Both the position numbers and the translations under genes were made by a program. The notes beneath the pieces were generated by a model that saw only the letters and a program-made list of their open reading frames with translations, was not told the origin of the DNA and ran no database searches. A stretch of 64,000 nt of DNA. Origin: Faecalibacterium sp. I3-3-33 (GTDB lineage: Bacteria; Bacillota; Clostridia; Oscillospirales; Ruminococcaceae). Of this stretch, positions 7,476 through 15,462 are shown one piece after another (positions within the stretch are counted from its first letter, which is position 1; each line of letters opens with the position of its first letter). The stretch spans positions 2,418,001 to 2,482,000 of the forward strand of contig NZ_CP094469.1 of NCBI RefSeq assembly GCF_023347295.1, written 5' to 3'.

Positions 7476-8726
7476 TTATTGAAAACAATTATCTGGCTTT
7501 TCGGCGGTAGGCGGCGCAGATGGCTTCCGTTGTGCCTGTTCTGCCTGCAAACGGTTCAGCAGTTGCAACACCGAATCCCGTGCCTTTTCCTTGACCTGCT
7601 CTTTGCCTTTCTGCCGGACTTCCGGCTTCAGCAGAGCCTTCTGCAAACGGGCAGAAGCGGTCTGCATCGTCTTGAGAAACTTGTTCAGAACACCGTCCAG
7701 ATGCTTGGCGGTGTACTCCCGTGTAGCCTGTGGTGCTTTGCGCTCCGGCGATAACACCCACTTTTTCGTGTCCTCGATCATCCGCATATCTTCCTTCCGG
7801 GTCTCGGTGCGCACTACGTCCGTCACGACCTCCACTGCCTTGTCGTAGGCCGCAGCCGAAACATCTTCCAGCAAGGTCTCCATATCCGAAACTTTCAGGG
7901 TCAGCTCGTCCAGCCTGTCCTGCTGGGCGGCAAGCTGCTCCTTTTGCTTGGCAAGGATAAAATCCTGCTTTTCGAGATACTTGCGGTTGCCGTACTCTGC
8001 TTCTTCCTCCAGATCCAGCCCATGCCGTTTTGCAATCTCGAACAGCATTTTCCGGCAGGCGGCATCAAAGGTGATCTTGCGGTTATTCCTGCGGCTGAGG
8101 GTCTTGTCCGGGTCGGGCAGTTCAAAGCCCAGTGCTTCCAACGCCTTTTCCTGCTGGGGAGCTACCTCGCCGTACTTGTTCTCACAGTCGAACACATGGC
8201 GCTCATGGATGTGGGGCGTGCTTTCATCCAGATGCAGTGCCCAGTCCAGCACATGAACGTGTTCGCCAAATTTGCCCTTGAACTCGTCAATGAACTCCGT
8301 GACGATGTTCAGCAAGTCCTCTGCCGAAGCGTGTTCATCCAGCGTTCCAAGTTGGTAGATCGTCTCTTCCGGACAGGTCTTACGGCTGGACAACAGGTCA
8401 GTAATGGAGCGGTTGCGCTCCGTGTGCCGGATTTTGGCGTTGCGCTCGTTCTGGCTTTCAACGAAAGCCGTGTACCGGCTCTCGTAGAATTGCCGTTCCA
8501 CATCCGAGAAGGTCGCCGCCAGATCATCTGGGTTGGGTGGAGCGAGAGCCGAGCGGAAACCGTGGAAGCAGTCCCAGTAGATGTTGCCCTTGGCTCGTTC
8601 AGGGTCGATGTGCTCACTGTTGGCAAGGTTGAAACTGCGGTCGTTGTGCTTGGGGTTGTAAGTGCCGTGGGTTCCGGCTCGTCCGTTGTGTCGTGTTAAT
8701 TTCAGATAGACATCCCTCCGTTTCAA
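7476..8726 (-). CDS. MobV-family relaxase (plasmid mobilization/recombination protein)
   Basis: A 416-aa protein with the MobV/Pre signature HLDESTPHIHERHVFD near residue 180 (HxDExxPHxH, metal-binding histidines). The N-terminal segment (LKLTRHNGRAGTHGTYNPKH) and the C-terminal half rich in coiled coil (about 240-360) fit the family. It would nick oriT and pilot the strand in a helper's conjugation channel. TTG at 8726 is the most likely start: the intact and frameshifted copies both begin here. A CTG codon 10 bases after CGGAGGG is an alternative. Readable sequence upstream is conserved as DNA, not protein. Confidence 0.85.
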   Translation of the reverse strand: MKRRDVYLKLTRHNGRAGTHGTYNPKHNDRSFNLANSEHIDPERAKGNIYWDCFHGFRSALAPPNPDDLAATFSDVERQFYESRYTAFVESQNERNAKIRHTERNRSITDLLSSRKTCPEETIYQLGTLDEHASAEDLLNIVTEFIDEFKGKFGEHVHVLDWALHLDESTPHIHERHVFDCENKYGEVAPQQEKALEALGFELPDPDKTLSRRNNRKITFDAACRKMLFEIAKRHGLDLEEEAEYGNRKYLEKQDFILAKQKEQLAAQQDRLDELTLKVSDMETLLEDVSAAAYDKAVEVVTDVVRTETRKEDMRMIEDTKKWVLSPERKAPQATREYTAKHLDGVLNKFLKTMQTASARLQKALLKPEVRQKGKEQVKEKARDSVLQLLNRLQAEQAQRKPSAPPTAEKPDNCFQ

Positions 8727-8734
8727 CAGCTTGG

Positions 8735-8830
8735 CGGGGAAAGCGCAGCAGCGGAGCTGCTGGATCTGCCGCTGTTTTGCGCCAGATAATACCCAGTAGG
8801 ATATGACGCACAGCATCATATCACTGGGCA
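8735..8830. other. Candidate origin of transfer upstream of the relaxase
   Basis: About 95 bp immediately upstream of the MobV gene are almost identical to 25742-25840 in element 2, more so than the spacers around them. They include CAGCAGC-gga-GCTGCTG and a longer imperfect inverted repeat: CCCAGT-agg-ATATGA (8792-8806) against TCATAT-c-ACTGGG (8816-8828). MobV relaxases usually nick next to an inverted repeat close to their own gene. The nick site is not identified. Confidence 0.5.
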
Positions 8831-8890
8831 AGGCGTTCCCCCTTGACTCCCTTCACAGGGCTGCGGTCTCGCCTGTCGGCTCGGTCGGTG

Positions 8891-9342
8891 CTTCAAAATG
8901 CCTGCGGCCTTTTGAAGTCGCCACTGGCGACCCGCACCTCTGCACTCTTGCTCCGGGCAAGCTGACAGGCACAGATTTGCGAATCCCTGCCCGCAGCTCG
9001 TCCGGCTTTTTCAGTGGGCTATTTTGACCCACTGATTCTGTTACGGTCAGAATCAGGTTGTCATCTTGGCAACCTGATTTTCAACGACCTTGAGGCGTTA
9101 CAGGTAGAATCAAGTGCTCATTTTGATCACCTGATTTTTACGGAGTGGGGGTGACGTGTTACAGATAAAACCGAAGTTCTCAAAATGATAACTCCGGTGG
9201 CTTCGTTACGGCTAAAATCAAGTTACGGAAAGCGGAACTTGATTTCAGATGACAGTCCAAATTCCCACTGTGGGGATTTGGGAGTAAGCGATTAGGCGTT
9301 ACGGTAAAGTGGTACTTCCCAAAATGGGAAGCACCACTTTAC
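8891..9342. repeat. Intercistronic hairpin array A
   Basis: A stretch without genes made almost entirely of back-to-back hairpins: 9011-9035, 9034-9054, 9051-9079, 9108-9136, 9170-9198, 9215-9245, 9256-9283 and 9304-9342, plus CTTCAAAA/TTTTGAAG (8891-8917) and GTCGCC/GGCGAC (8918-8932). Arms differ in sequence. Several end in CA-NNN-TG with a 3-base loop. GTTACGG or GTTACAG lies in or beside most units (9040, 9098, 9159, 9205, 9223, 9299). The last hairpin, arm GTAAAGTGGTaCTTCCCA, overlaps the end of the zinc-finger gene. None has a T run, so they are not ordinary terminators. Confidence 0.75.
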
Positions 9343-9674
9343 AGGATAGAAGCAGCATTCGCTTTACGCTGGCGGTAGCCTTTCTGCCGACAGGCATTGC
9401 TGCAATATCTGGCATCTGCCCGGATCGGTAAGAACTGCTCCCCGCAGCAAGCGCAGGTGTACGTTCCACGTTCGGCACGCTTTTTAAGGCTTTTCCGCAG
9501 ATTCAACATCTTGTGGCCGCAGGTCTGAAAGCTGCAATATTTGCGGTTTCGGGTCTGGGTGTAGATGACCTTGCGGCAGTATTCACACTGGATTCTGCGC
9601 ACACTGGGGTCGCCATCAATGAAATATTCCATCAGAGTGTCCTGATTTTCGCGTTCCCATTGTTCTGTTGTCAT
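9339..9674 (-). CDS. Small double zinc-finger protein
   Basis: This 111-aa protein has two similar zinc-binding modules: CEYC...YCSFQTCGHK (about residues 30-54) and CACCGEQF...YCSNACRQKGYRQR (about 74-104). The CxxC/CxxxC spacing and basic tail fit small bacterial zinc-ribbon proteins that bind nucleic acid; I cannot name a family. It sits between hairpin arrays A and B, so it is a natural candidate to bind them. GGAGG precedes the ATG. Element 2 has no counterpart. Confidence 0.65.
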   Translation of the reverse strand: MTTEQWERENQDTLMEYFIDGDPSVRRIQCEYCRKVIYTQTRNRKYCSFQTCGHKMLNLRKSLKKRAERGTYTCACCGEQFLPIRADARYCSNACRQKGYRQRKANAASIL

Positions 9675-9710
9675 AGAAATCCTCCTTTGGTTGTTACGGG
9701 TGTGTGGTGG

Positions 9711-10190
9711 ATAATGAAAAGCATTATTTGCCCAAACGTTACAGATGCGTGGCGGTTATCAAAATGGTAACAGCCACTTTCGCACAATAAAGCGTTACGA
9801 TTGTCTGGTTGGTGATCAAAAATGATCACCAACTAAAATCTGTGCGTTATAGCTGGGTGGTAAGTGGACAATTTGTCCATTTACCACTTCCAAGTGGTGA
9901 GTTACGGTTTTCGTAACCCACCACAGAGCGACCGTGTTACGGTCATTTGGTAAGTACTGAAAAGCAGCACTTACCGGATTTCACCGTGGCTTGACAAAAT
10001 GTCAAGTCGAGGTCAGCTGTAACACGGACAGAGTCAATGTGGACAAATTGTCTACATTGATTCAAGCTGCGGCAATTCACCCCATGTGGTCAAAATGTCC
10101 ACATGGGGTCAGCCGTAACGCAGAAGGTTATTCTGGTGAATGACGTTTTGCGTCATTCACCACATCAACTGGCCATTTTGACCAGTTGAT
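9711..10190. repeat. Intercistronic hairpin array B
   Basis: Thirteen hairpins in 480 bp: 9711-9727, 9749-9777, 9808-9833, 9857-9887, 9894-9924, 9930-9944, 9949-9975, 9990-10006, 10031-10063, 10080-10108, 10121-10135, 10134-10162 and 10164-10190. Examples of arms are GTTGGTGATCA, GTGGTAAgTGGACA and CCCCATGTGGtCA. Most loops are AAA, TTT, ATT or AAT closed by CA...TG. Most arm mismatches are single transitions (A/C or G/T), so pairing survives as a wobble on one strand. GTTAC motifs (9693, 9738, 9794, 9901, 9936) become GTAAC (10019, 10115) in the right half. Confidence 0.75.
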
Positions 10191-10209
10191 ATTGGGTGCG
10201 CCGTTCTCC

Positions 10210-10287
10210 CTGCATGGCTTTCCTGCCCCCTTCCGGCGGCGTTTCCCGGCTCTCCCTTGCGGGGTCATCGCCGTGTATCCCATGCAG
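10210..10287 (-). ncRNA. Candidate structured leader RNA of element 1
   Basis: A conserved noncoding block, also at 27625-27703. The outer stem pairs CTGCATGG (10210-10217) with CCATGCAG (10280-10287); on the minus strand an inner stem CGGC...GCCG encloses CCC-GCAA-GGG, a GNRA-type loop. In element 2 the outer stem is kept by a U-G pair and the inner loop is changed to CCCCA-AAA-TGGG. A shared reading frame across both copies is broken by a length difference, favouring RNA over a peptide. Transcription would come from the promoter at 10490-10518. Confidence 0.5.
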
Positions 10288-10457
10288 ACGGTCTTTCTGT
10301 TTTCAAGGTGCGGTGCTGGATTTGGCAATAAAAAATCGCCACACAACAACCTGAACCTGACCATCCCTTCCGGGATAGCCTTGGTTCGGGTTTGCTATGT
10401 AGCGATCAGAAAGTTAAAAACTTGCTCCGGCTCCTTTGGGAGCCGAGCTGGAACTCT

Positions 10458-10590
10458 AAGTAAAATATGTTATATTAAATTGTTGGAATAGATTACCACA
10501 AAAATCGAGCCGTGTCAACAAAAAGTTTTGAAAACACGCCACTTTCGGCAGTGTGCAAGAAAAGACAATGAAAACTTTGGCGAAAAGAGA
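10458..10590. repeat. Conserved core-end sequence (direct repeat with element 2)
   Basis: About 130 bp closely matching 27868-28005, including the promoter and the GCAAGAAAAGACAA stretch. Similarity stops at GAGAGAGCC (about 10590), about 20 bp before the amylosucrase stop codon. This fixes the cargo boundary of element 1. Confidence 0.75.
10490..10518 (-). promoter_or_regulatory. Core promoter of element 1
   Basis: Minus strand TTGACA (10518-10513), 17-bp spacer, TAATCT (10495-10490). The sequence is identical in element 2. It points into the leader RNA, hairpin arrays, zinc-finger, relaxase, replication and recombination genes. Confidence 0.7.
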
Positions 10591-10611
10591 GAGCCGGATG
10601 ACCCATTTTAC

Positions 10612-12435
10612 TTATTTGTTTTTTACCAGCAGCGCCTGATAGGGTTCCAGTTCCACATCCGCCAGCCAGACGGAAGTGCCCTCCGGGGTGTGATACTCGC
10701 CACCCAGAGCGTCCAGACTGGCGCCTGCCGGGTACTCGGTAAAGTTGAACAGTCCCACCAGCGTTTCCTCGCCGCGCTTGCGTACCAGCGCCAGCACACC
10801 GGGGTTGTGGCTGTCCCAAGTTGTTACCCACGCATCCGGGGCAAAGCAGGGGTCTGCACGCATTTGGCGCAGCTGATCCATGCCCTGCCACAGCTGGTTT
10901 TGCAGCGTGCCTTTTTGGGTGCGCTGCTTTGCGTCCTCCCAGTTGAATTTGCTGCGATGCAAATTGCGGCTGTCCTCCACACGGTCGGGGTCGTTTTTGT
11001 AATCCCAGCCGTTGAGTTGTGCGATCTCATCTCCGCAGTTCAGCATGGGGAAGCCCTGCAAGAATGCCATAGCAGTGTGCAGCAAAAGGTCACGCTTCAC
11101 CGCATAGTCCAGTGCGGTTTTATCGTCCTTTTCCAGTGCCTGCTCCACGCCGCACAGGCTGGCGGTGGTGCCGCAGCTCCGGGCATCGCCGGTGGCGGGG
11201 TCGTAGTTGTACAGCTCGCCCTTTGCCCAGCTGCCGGGGAAATTGCCCTCATAGAAATGGTACAGATATTCCTTGTGTTTCTGTGGGTCGATGCCCAGCC
11301 GGTTTTCCACCGCTTCGTCCAGACCCCAGCCGATGTCATCGTGGCAGCGCAGATAGTTCACGAACCAGCAGTTGTCCGGCAGGGCGTGGAGGGCATCCAG
11401 TTGGGCTTTCAGCAGCCGGGTGTCCCGGCTGGCAAGGGCGCTCCATAGGTTGACCATCGTGGATACGTTGTAGAGCATGTGGCATTCCGGTTTTTCCGGC
11501 GTGCCGAAATAGGCCGCAAGCTCCTTGGGAGCCATGACCACCTCGCCCTTGAGGATGACCGCGGGGCAGACGCATTCCAGCACCATGCGGAGCATCCGCA
11601 CGATGGTGTGCACCTGCGGCAGATTGCGGCAGGTGGTGCCCAGCTGTTTCCAGATATAAGGCACGGCATCGATGCGGAACACTTCCACGCCCAGATTTGC
11701 AAGGTGCAGGATGCTCTTTGTCATGTCCACGAACACCGCCGGGTTGGCATAGTTCAGATCCCACTGGTAGTCGTGGAAGGTGGTCAGCACCCACTTGTGC
11801 ATCTCCTCACACCATGTAAAGTTGCCGGGCGCAGTGTTGGGGAACACCTGCGGAACGGTCTGCTCGTACTGGTCGGGGATGGTGCGGTCCTCGTAGAGGT
11901 GGTAATACGCCTGAAACCACGGGTCGCCTGCCTTTGCCGCCATCGCCCAGCGGTGGGTGCTGGCGGTGTGGTTCATCACGAAATCCAGACACAGGCTGAT
12001 GCCGGCTTTGCGCAGTTCACGGGTCAGGTTTTCGAGGTCTTTGTTGGTGCCAAGGGCAGGGTCTACGGTGTCGAAATCCTCCACCGCATAGCCGCCGTCA
12101 TTGTGGGGGTGGGGCATCTGCAGCAGGGGCATCAGGTGCAGATAGGTCAGCTTCTGCTCCTTGAGGTAGGGCAGTTTCTTTGCCAGTTCTTTCAGATTTC
12201 CGGCAAAGAGGTCGGTGTACATGGTCATGCCGAACATATTGCCCCGCTTGTACCACTCCGGGTCGGCGGTGCGGGCTTTGTCCAGTGCTTTCAGCTCAGC
12301 GCTGCGGGCGTTGTAGGCTTCTGCCATCTCCCGCTCCAGAACTTCCAGCCCTTCCCGGTTGTGGTACAGCTCCATGAACAGCCATTCCAGTTCGTCCTTG
12401 TGCTTGGCAAGGCGGGCAGAAAAATCCTGTGCCAT
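10612..12435 (-). CDS. Amylosucrase-like GH13 enzyme
   Basis: A 607-aa alpha-amylase-superfamily protein closely following amylosucrase (GH13 subfamily 4): helical N-terminal domain (about 1-85), then the barrel with YTDLFAGNL, YLHLMPLLQMPHPHNDGGYAV, nucleophile Asp in GVEVFRIDAV, acid/base Glu in VILKGEVV and third Asp in LRCHDDIGW. Amylosucrases split sucrose and transfer glucose to an alpha-1,4-glucan, releasing fructose; sucrose hydrolase is the alternative in this subfamily. No signal peptide, so it acts on imported sucrose. It is last in a minus-strand operon, 3 bases after fructokinase, which would use the fructose released. Length fits the family (about 630 aa). Confidence 0.85.
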   Translation of the reverse strand: MAQDFSARLAKHKDELEWLFMELYHNREGLEVLEREMAEAYNARSAELKALDKARTADPEWYKRGNMFGMTMYTDLFAGNLKELAKKLPYLKEQKLTYLHLMPLLQMPHPHNDGGYAVEDFDTVDPALGTNKDLENLTRELRKAGISLCLDFVMNHTASTHRWAMAAKAGDPWFQAYYHLYEDRTIPDQYEQTVPQVFPNTAPGNFTWCEEMHKWVLTTFHDYQWDLNYANPAVFVDMTKSILHLANLGVEVFRIDAVPYIWKQLGTTCRNLPQVHTIVRMLRMVLECVCPAVILKGEVVMAPKELAAYFGTPEKPECHMLYNVSTMVNLWSALASRDTRLLKAQLDALHALPDNCWFVNYLRCHDDIGWGLDEAVENRLGIDPQKHKEYLYHFYEGNFPGSWAKGELYNYDPATGDARSCGTTASLCGVEQALEKDDKTALDYAVKRDLLLHTAMAFLQGFPMLNCGDEIAQLNGWDYKNDPDRVEDSRNLHRSKFNWEDAKQRTQKGTLQNQLWQGMDQLRQMRADPCFAPDAWVTTWDSHNPGVLALVRKRGEETLVGLFNFTEYPAGASLDALGGEYHTPEGTSVWLADVELEPYQALLVKNK

Positions 12436-12438
12436 TGG

Positions 12439-13371
12439 TCAGCCCTCCACTTCCGCCAGCGTCGGCATGGCGGGAATCGCACCGTGGCGGCTGGTGGTGA
12501 TGCTGGCGGCTTTGTTGGCAAAGGCCAGAATGCTTTCCAGCTTTTCCACCGTCAGGGTGTCCAGCTCCTCCTTGCAGAGTTTGGACAGAGCAGCCCCAAA
12601 GAAGGTATCCCCTGCGCCGTTGGTGTCGCCTACCTTGCAGGGAACGCCCGCCACATGACCGGTCTTTTCGCCAAAGCGATAGAACACACCGTCCGGGCCG
12701 AGGGTAACGAAAATCAGCTTGATGCCGTTCTGTGCCAGCTGTGCCGTGCCGCTCTCGCAGTCGGTCGTGCCGGTGAGCAGGGGAAGTTCTTCATCGGACA
12801 CTTTCAGAATATCCACCAGCGGCAGGGGAGCTTTCATCTGGGCAATGGCTTCCTCTTTGTTTTTCCAGAGGTTTGCACGGTAATTGGGGTCATAAGTAAT
12901 GACAGCACCCAGCTTTTTGGCACGGGCGGCAGCGTCCAGCGTGGCGGTACGGGAGGGGTCAGCGGTCAGGCTGACAGAACCAAAGTGGACGATTTTGGCA
13001 GCTTTCAGAGCACCCTCCGAAATGTCCTCTTTGCACAGCATCACATCGGCATTGGCACTGCGGTAGAAGCTGAAATCCCGCTCACCGGTGGCATCCACCG
13101 AAACAACAGCCATGGTGGTGGGGTGGTCTGTATCCACCGCCATGCCGGAAACGTCCACCTTGTTCTCTGCCAGAACCTCTTTCAGGTAGCGGCCAAAGGC
13201 ATCCGCCCCCACCTTGCCGATAAAGGCGGTCTGTGCGCCCAGCCGGGCGGCTGCCACCGCCAGATTTGCCGGTGCACCGCCGGGATTTGCTGCGAACTGC
13301 GGGATGCCGCGTTCATCCTTGCCGGTCTGGGTCAGGTCGATCAAAACTTCACCAATCGTTAAAATGTCCAT
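12439..13371 (-). CDS. Fructokinase (PfkB family)
   Basis: A 310-aa ribokinase-family sugar kinase. The N-terminal substrate site is NPGGAPANLAVAAARLG and the C-terminal PfkB signature with the catalytic Asp is DTNGAGDTFFGAAL. It phosphorylates fructose to fructose 6-phosphate. The assignment to fructose rather than another sugar rests on neighbours: a sucrose-cleaving GH13 enzyme directly downstream and a GH32 beta-fructosidase in the divergent operon. Sixteen bases separate it from the upstream YesL-like gene. Confidence 0.88.
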   Translation of the reverse strand: MDILTIGEVLIDLTQTGKDERGIPQFAANPGGAPANLAVAAARLGAQTAFIGKVGADAFGRYLKEVLAENKVDVSGMAVDTDHPTTMAVVSVDATGERDFSFYRSANADVMLCKEDISEGALKAAKIVHFGSVSLTADPSRTATLDAAARAKKLGAVITYDPNYRANLWKNKEEAIAQMKAPLPLVDILKVSDEELPLLTGTTDCESGTAQLAQNGIKLIFVTLGPDGVFYRFGEKTGHVAGVPCKVGDTNGAGDTFFGAALSKLCKEELDTLTVEKLESILAFANKAASITTSRHGAIPAMPTLAEVEG

Positions 13372-13386
13372 GAGTCCTTCTCCTTA

Positions 13387-14163
13387 TCATTCATCGTAGC
13401 GGGGTGTCTGCTCCGGGAACTGTTGGCTGATCTTTTCTTCAATGCCATAGGCGGCATTGAAATCGTTGTACAGCAAAAAGAAGCAGACGAACCAGATAAA
13501 CCACACACCGAGGAAGGGCACCAGAAAGCCCGTCCACGGCAAAAACAACACAAACAGCAGCCACCATGCCAGTTGAAGTGCGGCTGCACCCAGAACGTGC
13601 TTGCCGTATTTCAGGCAGAACAGCACGGCATTTTGCAGGCGGTGAAGGTTGCTTTCTTCAAACAATACCACTTGCGGCCAAAAGGCGGTGAACAGCATCA
13701 GCAGCAACAGCAGTCCGACAAAGAAAACGGCCAGTGTCCCGATGCCCGGCAGCTGTTCCGCAGAGAACAGCACCATGCCGAAGAACAGCTCGATGCCCAG
13801 CGCAAGGCAGAATACGATGCCGGGCAGAAGGGATGCTTTCCAGTTTTGCTTCATGCCCTTGCAGTAATTTTCCCACCAGCCGCGGGGTGCATCCCGGTAG
13901 CTGCGGAACAACGCATCCATCATGCCGGAGATCGCCGGGCCGACCAGAAGCCCGCCCAGAATGCAGACCGGGAGCAGCACCAGTAGGCTGGAAGAAAGCA
14001 GCGCGTAGCCCACGCCCAGACCATACGGGATGCACAGGCCCAGCGTCACGAAGTCGGCGAAGAGGAAACTTTTCCAGTCGCGTTCCAGAAGTTCCTGATA
14101 ACGGGGCAGACCCTTAGCGCGCTGGCCGTGGACGATGGGGTCACTCGGAAAAAACAGTCCCAT
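13387..14163 (-). CDS. YesL/DUF624-family membrane protein
   Basis: A 258-aa protein with about five or six hydrophobic helices and a GPAISGMMDALFRSYRD motif characteristic of the DUF624 (YesL) family. Such proteins are usually encoded with oligosaccharide ABC importers of the LplB/YtcP type in Firmicutes, as here. Function is unknown; they may assist the transporter. It lies between the fructokinase and a lipoprotein gene in the LacI operon. Confidence 0.8.
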   Translation of the reverse strand: MGLFFPSDPIVHGQRAKGLPRYQELLERDWKSFLFADFVTLGLCIPYGLGVGYALLSSSLLVLLPVCILGGLLVGPAISGMMDALFRSYRDAPRGWWENYCKGMKQNWKASLLPGIVFCLALGIELFFGMVLFSAEQLPGIGTLAVFFVGLLLLLMLFTAFWPQVVLFEESNLHRLQNAVLFCLKYGKHVLGAAALQLAWWLLFVLFLPWTGFLVPFLGVWFIWFVCFFLLYNDFNAAYGIEEKISQQFPEQTPRYDE

Positions 14164-14176
14164 GGAAAGCCCTCCT

Positions 14177-14767
14177 TTAATAAGTACAGCTGTTCAGAAA
14201 ATCGGTCAGGACTTTCAGCGCATCGCCGGAATAACTGTCCTGACAGGAAAGTTCCCACTCGATTGCACTTGTGCCGCGCTGTGCGAAGGCCGCAACGCCG
14301 GACGCATACGGATTGCTTTCATCCTGATAGGTGAACTGAATGACCGTATATTCCTGCCCGGCGGCAGTCAGGGTCTGTGTGTCGGAAATATCGTAGTTCT
14401 GCTGTGCCAGCGTCTGCCAGCCCTCTACCGCAGAGGCGGCTTTGTCCTCCGTCTTGTTTTCCTGCACGACAAGCGTGAGCTGGGCATCGTAGAGGTCTAC
14501 GGTTTTCCCCTCGCTGTTTTCGTAGGGCTGGGGGTCTCCGCTGACCCAGGAAGCATAGTACAGACCGTTGGCTGCAAGGATGTCTTTGTTGTCCAGCAGG
14601 GTAAAGCCCTCCGGCGGAGCAGGGGCAACCAGTGTTTTGCCCACCGGGGCGGTGCCATCCGCATTTACCAGCGGGTCGCTTTTCAAATCTTCATCCTTCA
14701 CACCGCAGCCGGTACAGAGCACTGCCGCCAGCGCCAGTGCTACAACACACAACCATTTCCGTTTCAT
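14177..14767 (-). CDS. Predicted lipoprotein of unknown function
   Basis: A 196-aa protein. The start at 14767 gives MKRKWLCVVALALAAVLCTGC, a signal peptide with lipobox LCTGC at residues 17-21, so the mature protein would be anchored outside the membrane. The body is rich in Asp, Thr and Ala with no motif I know. It overlaps the upstream gene by 4 bases (ATGA). With the next gene it may form a small envelope pair attached to the sucrose operon. Confidence 0.65.
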   Translation of the reverse strand: MKRKWLCVVALALAAVLCTGCGVKDEDLKSDPLVNADGTAPVGKTLVAPAPPEGFTLLDNKDILAANGLYYASWVSGDPQPYENSEGKTVDLYDAQLTLVVQENKTEDKAASAVEGWQTLAQQNYDISDTQTLTAAGQEYTVIQFTYQDESNPYASGVAAFAQRGTSAIEWELSCQDSYSGDALKVLTDFLNSCTY

Positions 14768-15462
14768 GGAGTTGCTCCTTCCGTCAGAATCTTCCATAGC
14801 CGCTGTGCTCCTTCCCGGGCATGAGCGGCTTTTTCGTTCGTGGGCTCTTCATAAAAGGCCCTGCGGCCTAAAAATAATCCGTTTACCAGTTCTGCGCTGC
14901 TGCCAGTAACGGTGGTTCCCAACACGGTGGTCTGATACGTTCCAAGGTCGTATCCGGCCAGCACCGGGCAGTCTGCCCAAGGCACGGTCTTTCCGGTGGC
15001 GGTATAGTCGTTGTCGCCCGGCGGGGTGCCGTCCCAGTTTGCCAGTGCCTGATAGTCCAGTTGAAAATGCGCCGGGTCGTCCAACAGCAGGAAATAGCTG
15101 TCCTCAGCGTTCATGTCGGAAAGAAACTGCATCTGCGCCGCCAGTGCATAGGTCGAGGCGTTTTCCACGTCCTCTGTGTCGCTGACGTACTGGTTGAGCC
15201 TGACGCAGACAACGCCATCGCCGTTCAGATCCTCGCCGTACTGTGCAAAGGCTGCTTCAATGGCATGGGCGGTATCCTCCGGCAGAGAACTTTTGCCCAC
15301 ATAGGCGATCTGATAGTCCGGCAGGGTCTCGCCCCAGTGCAGGGCGTTGGCCAGCCAGCTGATGCCGACCCAAAGCACCAGGGCTGCGATGACGAGATAG
15401 ACCCAGTGGTAATGCAGCCAGTTTTTTGCCCAGTACCACCGGCCTTTTTCCGGGGCGGTCAT
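14764..15462 (-). CDS. Membrane-anchored protein of unknown function
   Basis: A 232-aa protein. ATG at 15462 overlaps the LacI stop (ATGA) and removes an unlikely N-terminal extension. One transmembrane helix (about residues 20-40, HWVYLVIAALVLWVGISWLA) follows a short cytoplasmic head; the remaining about 190 residues would be extracellular. I recognise no domain. Translation is coupled to the regulator upstream and the lipoprotein downstream. Confidence 0.6.
   Translation of the reverse strand: MTAPEKGRWYWAKNWLHYHWVYLVIAALVLWVGISWLANALHWGETLPDYQIAYVGKSSLPEDTAHAIEAAFAQYGEDLNGDGVVCVRLNQYVSDTEDVENASTYALAAQMQFLSDMNAEDSYFLLLDDPAHFQLDYQALANWDGTPPGDNDYTATGKTVPWADCPVLAGYDLGTYQTTVLGTTVTGSSAELVNGLFLGRRAFYEEPTNEKAAHAREGAQRLWKILTEGATP

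Noticed and set aside
9304..9342. Rho-independent terminator for the zinc-finger gene
   Set aside because: The stem overlaps the stop codon but has no T run on either side, and identical architecture recurs at sites that are not gene ends.
8891..10190. CRISPR array or integron attC cassette array
   Set aside because: There is no constant repeat or spacer length and no cas or integron integrase gene; each unit is a self-contained hairpin with different arms, unlike either system.
10128..10364. Conserved small protein encoded on the minus strand (with TVCMGY segment), also at 27520-27759
   Set aside because: The two copies share sequence at DNA level but a length difference inside the loop shifts the frame, and the downstream parts of the peptides are unrelated. 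A structured RNA explains the conservation better.
11479..13362. Long plus-strand open frame opposite amylosucrase and fructokinase
   Set aside because: It is antisense to two well-supported enzymes; no domain is recognisable and composition is that of a shadow frame.
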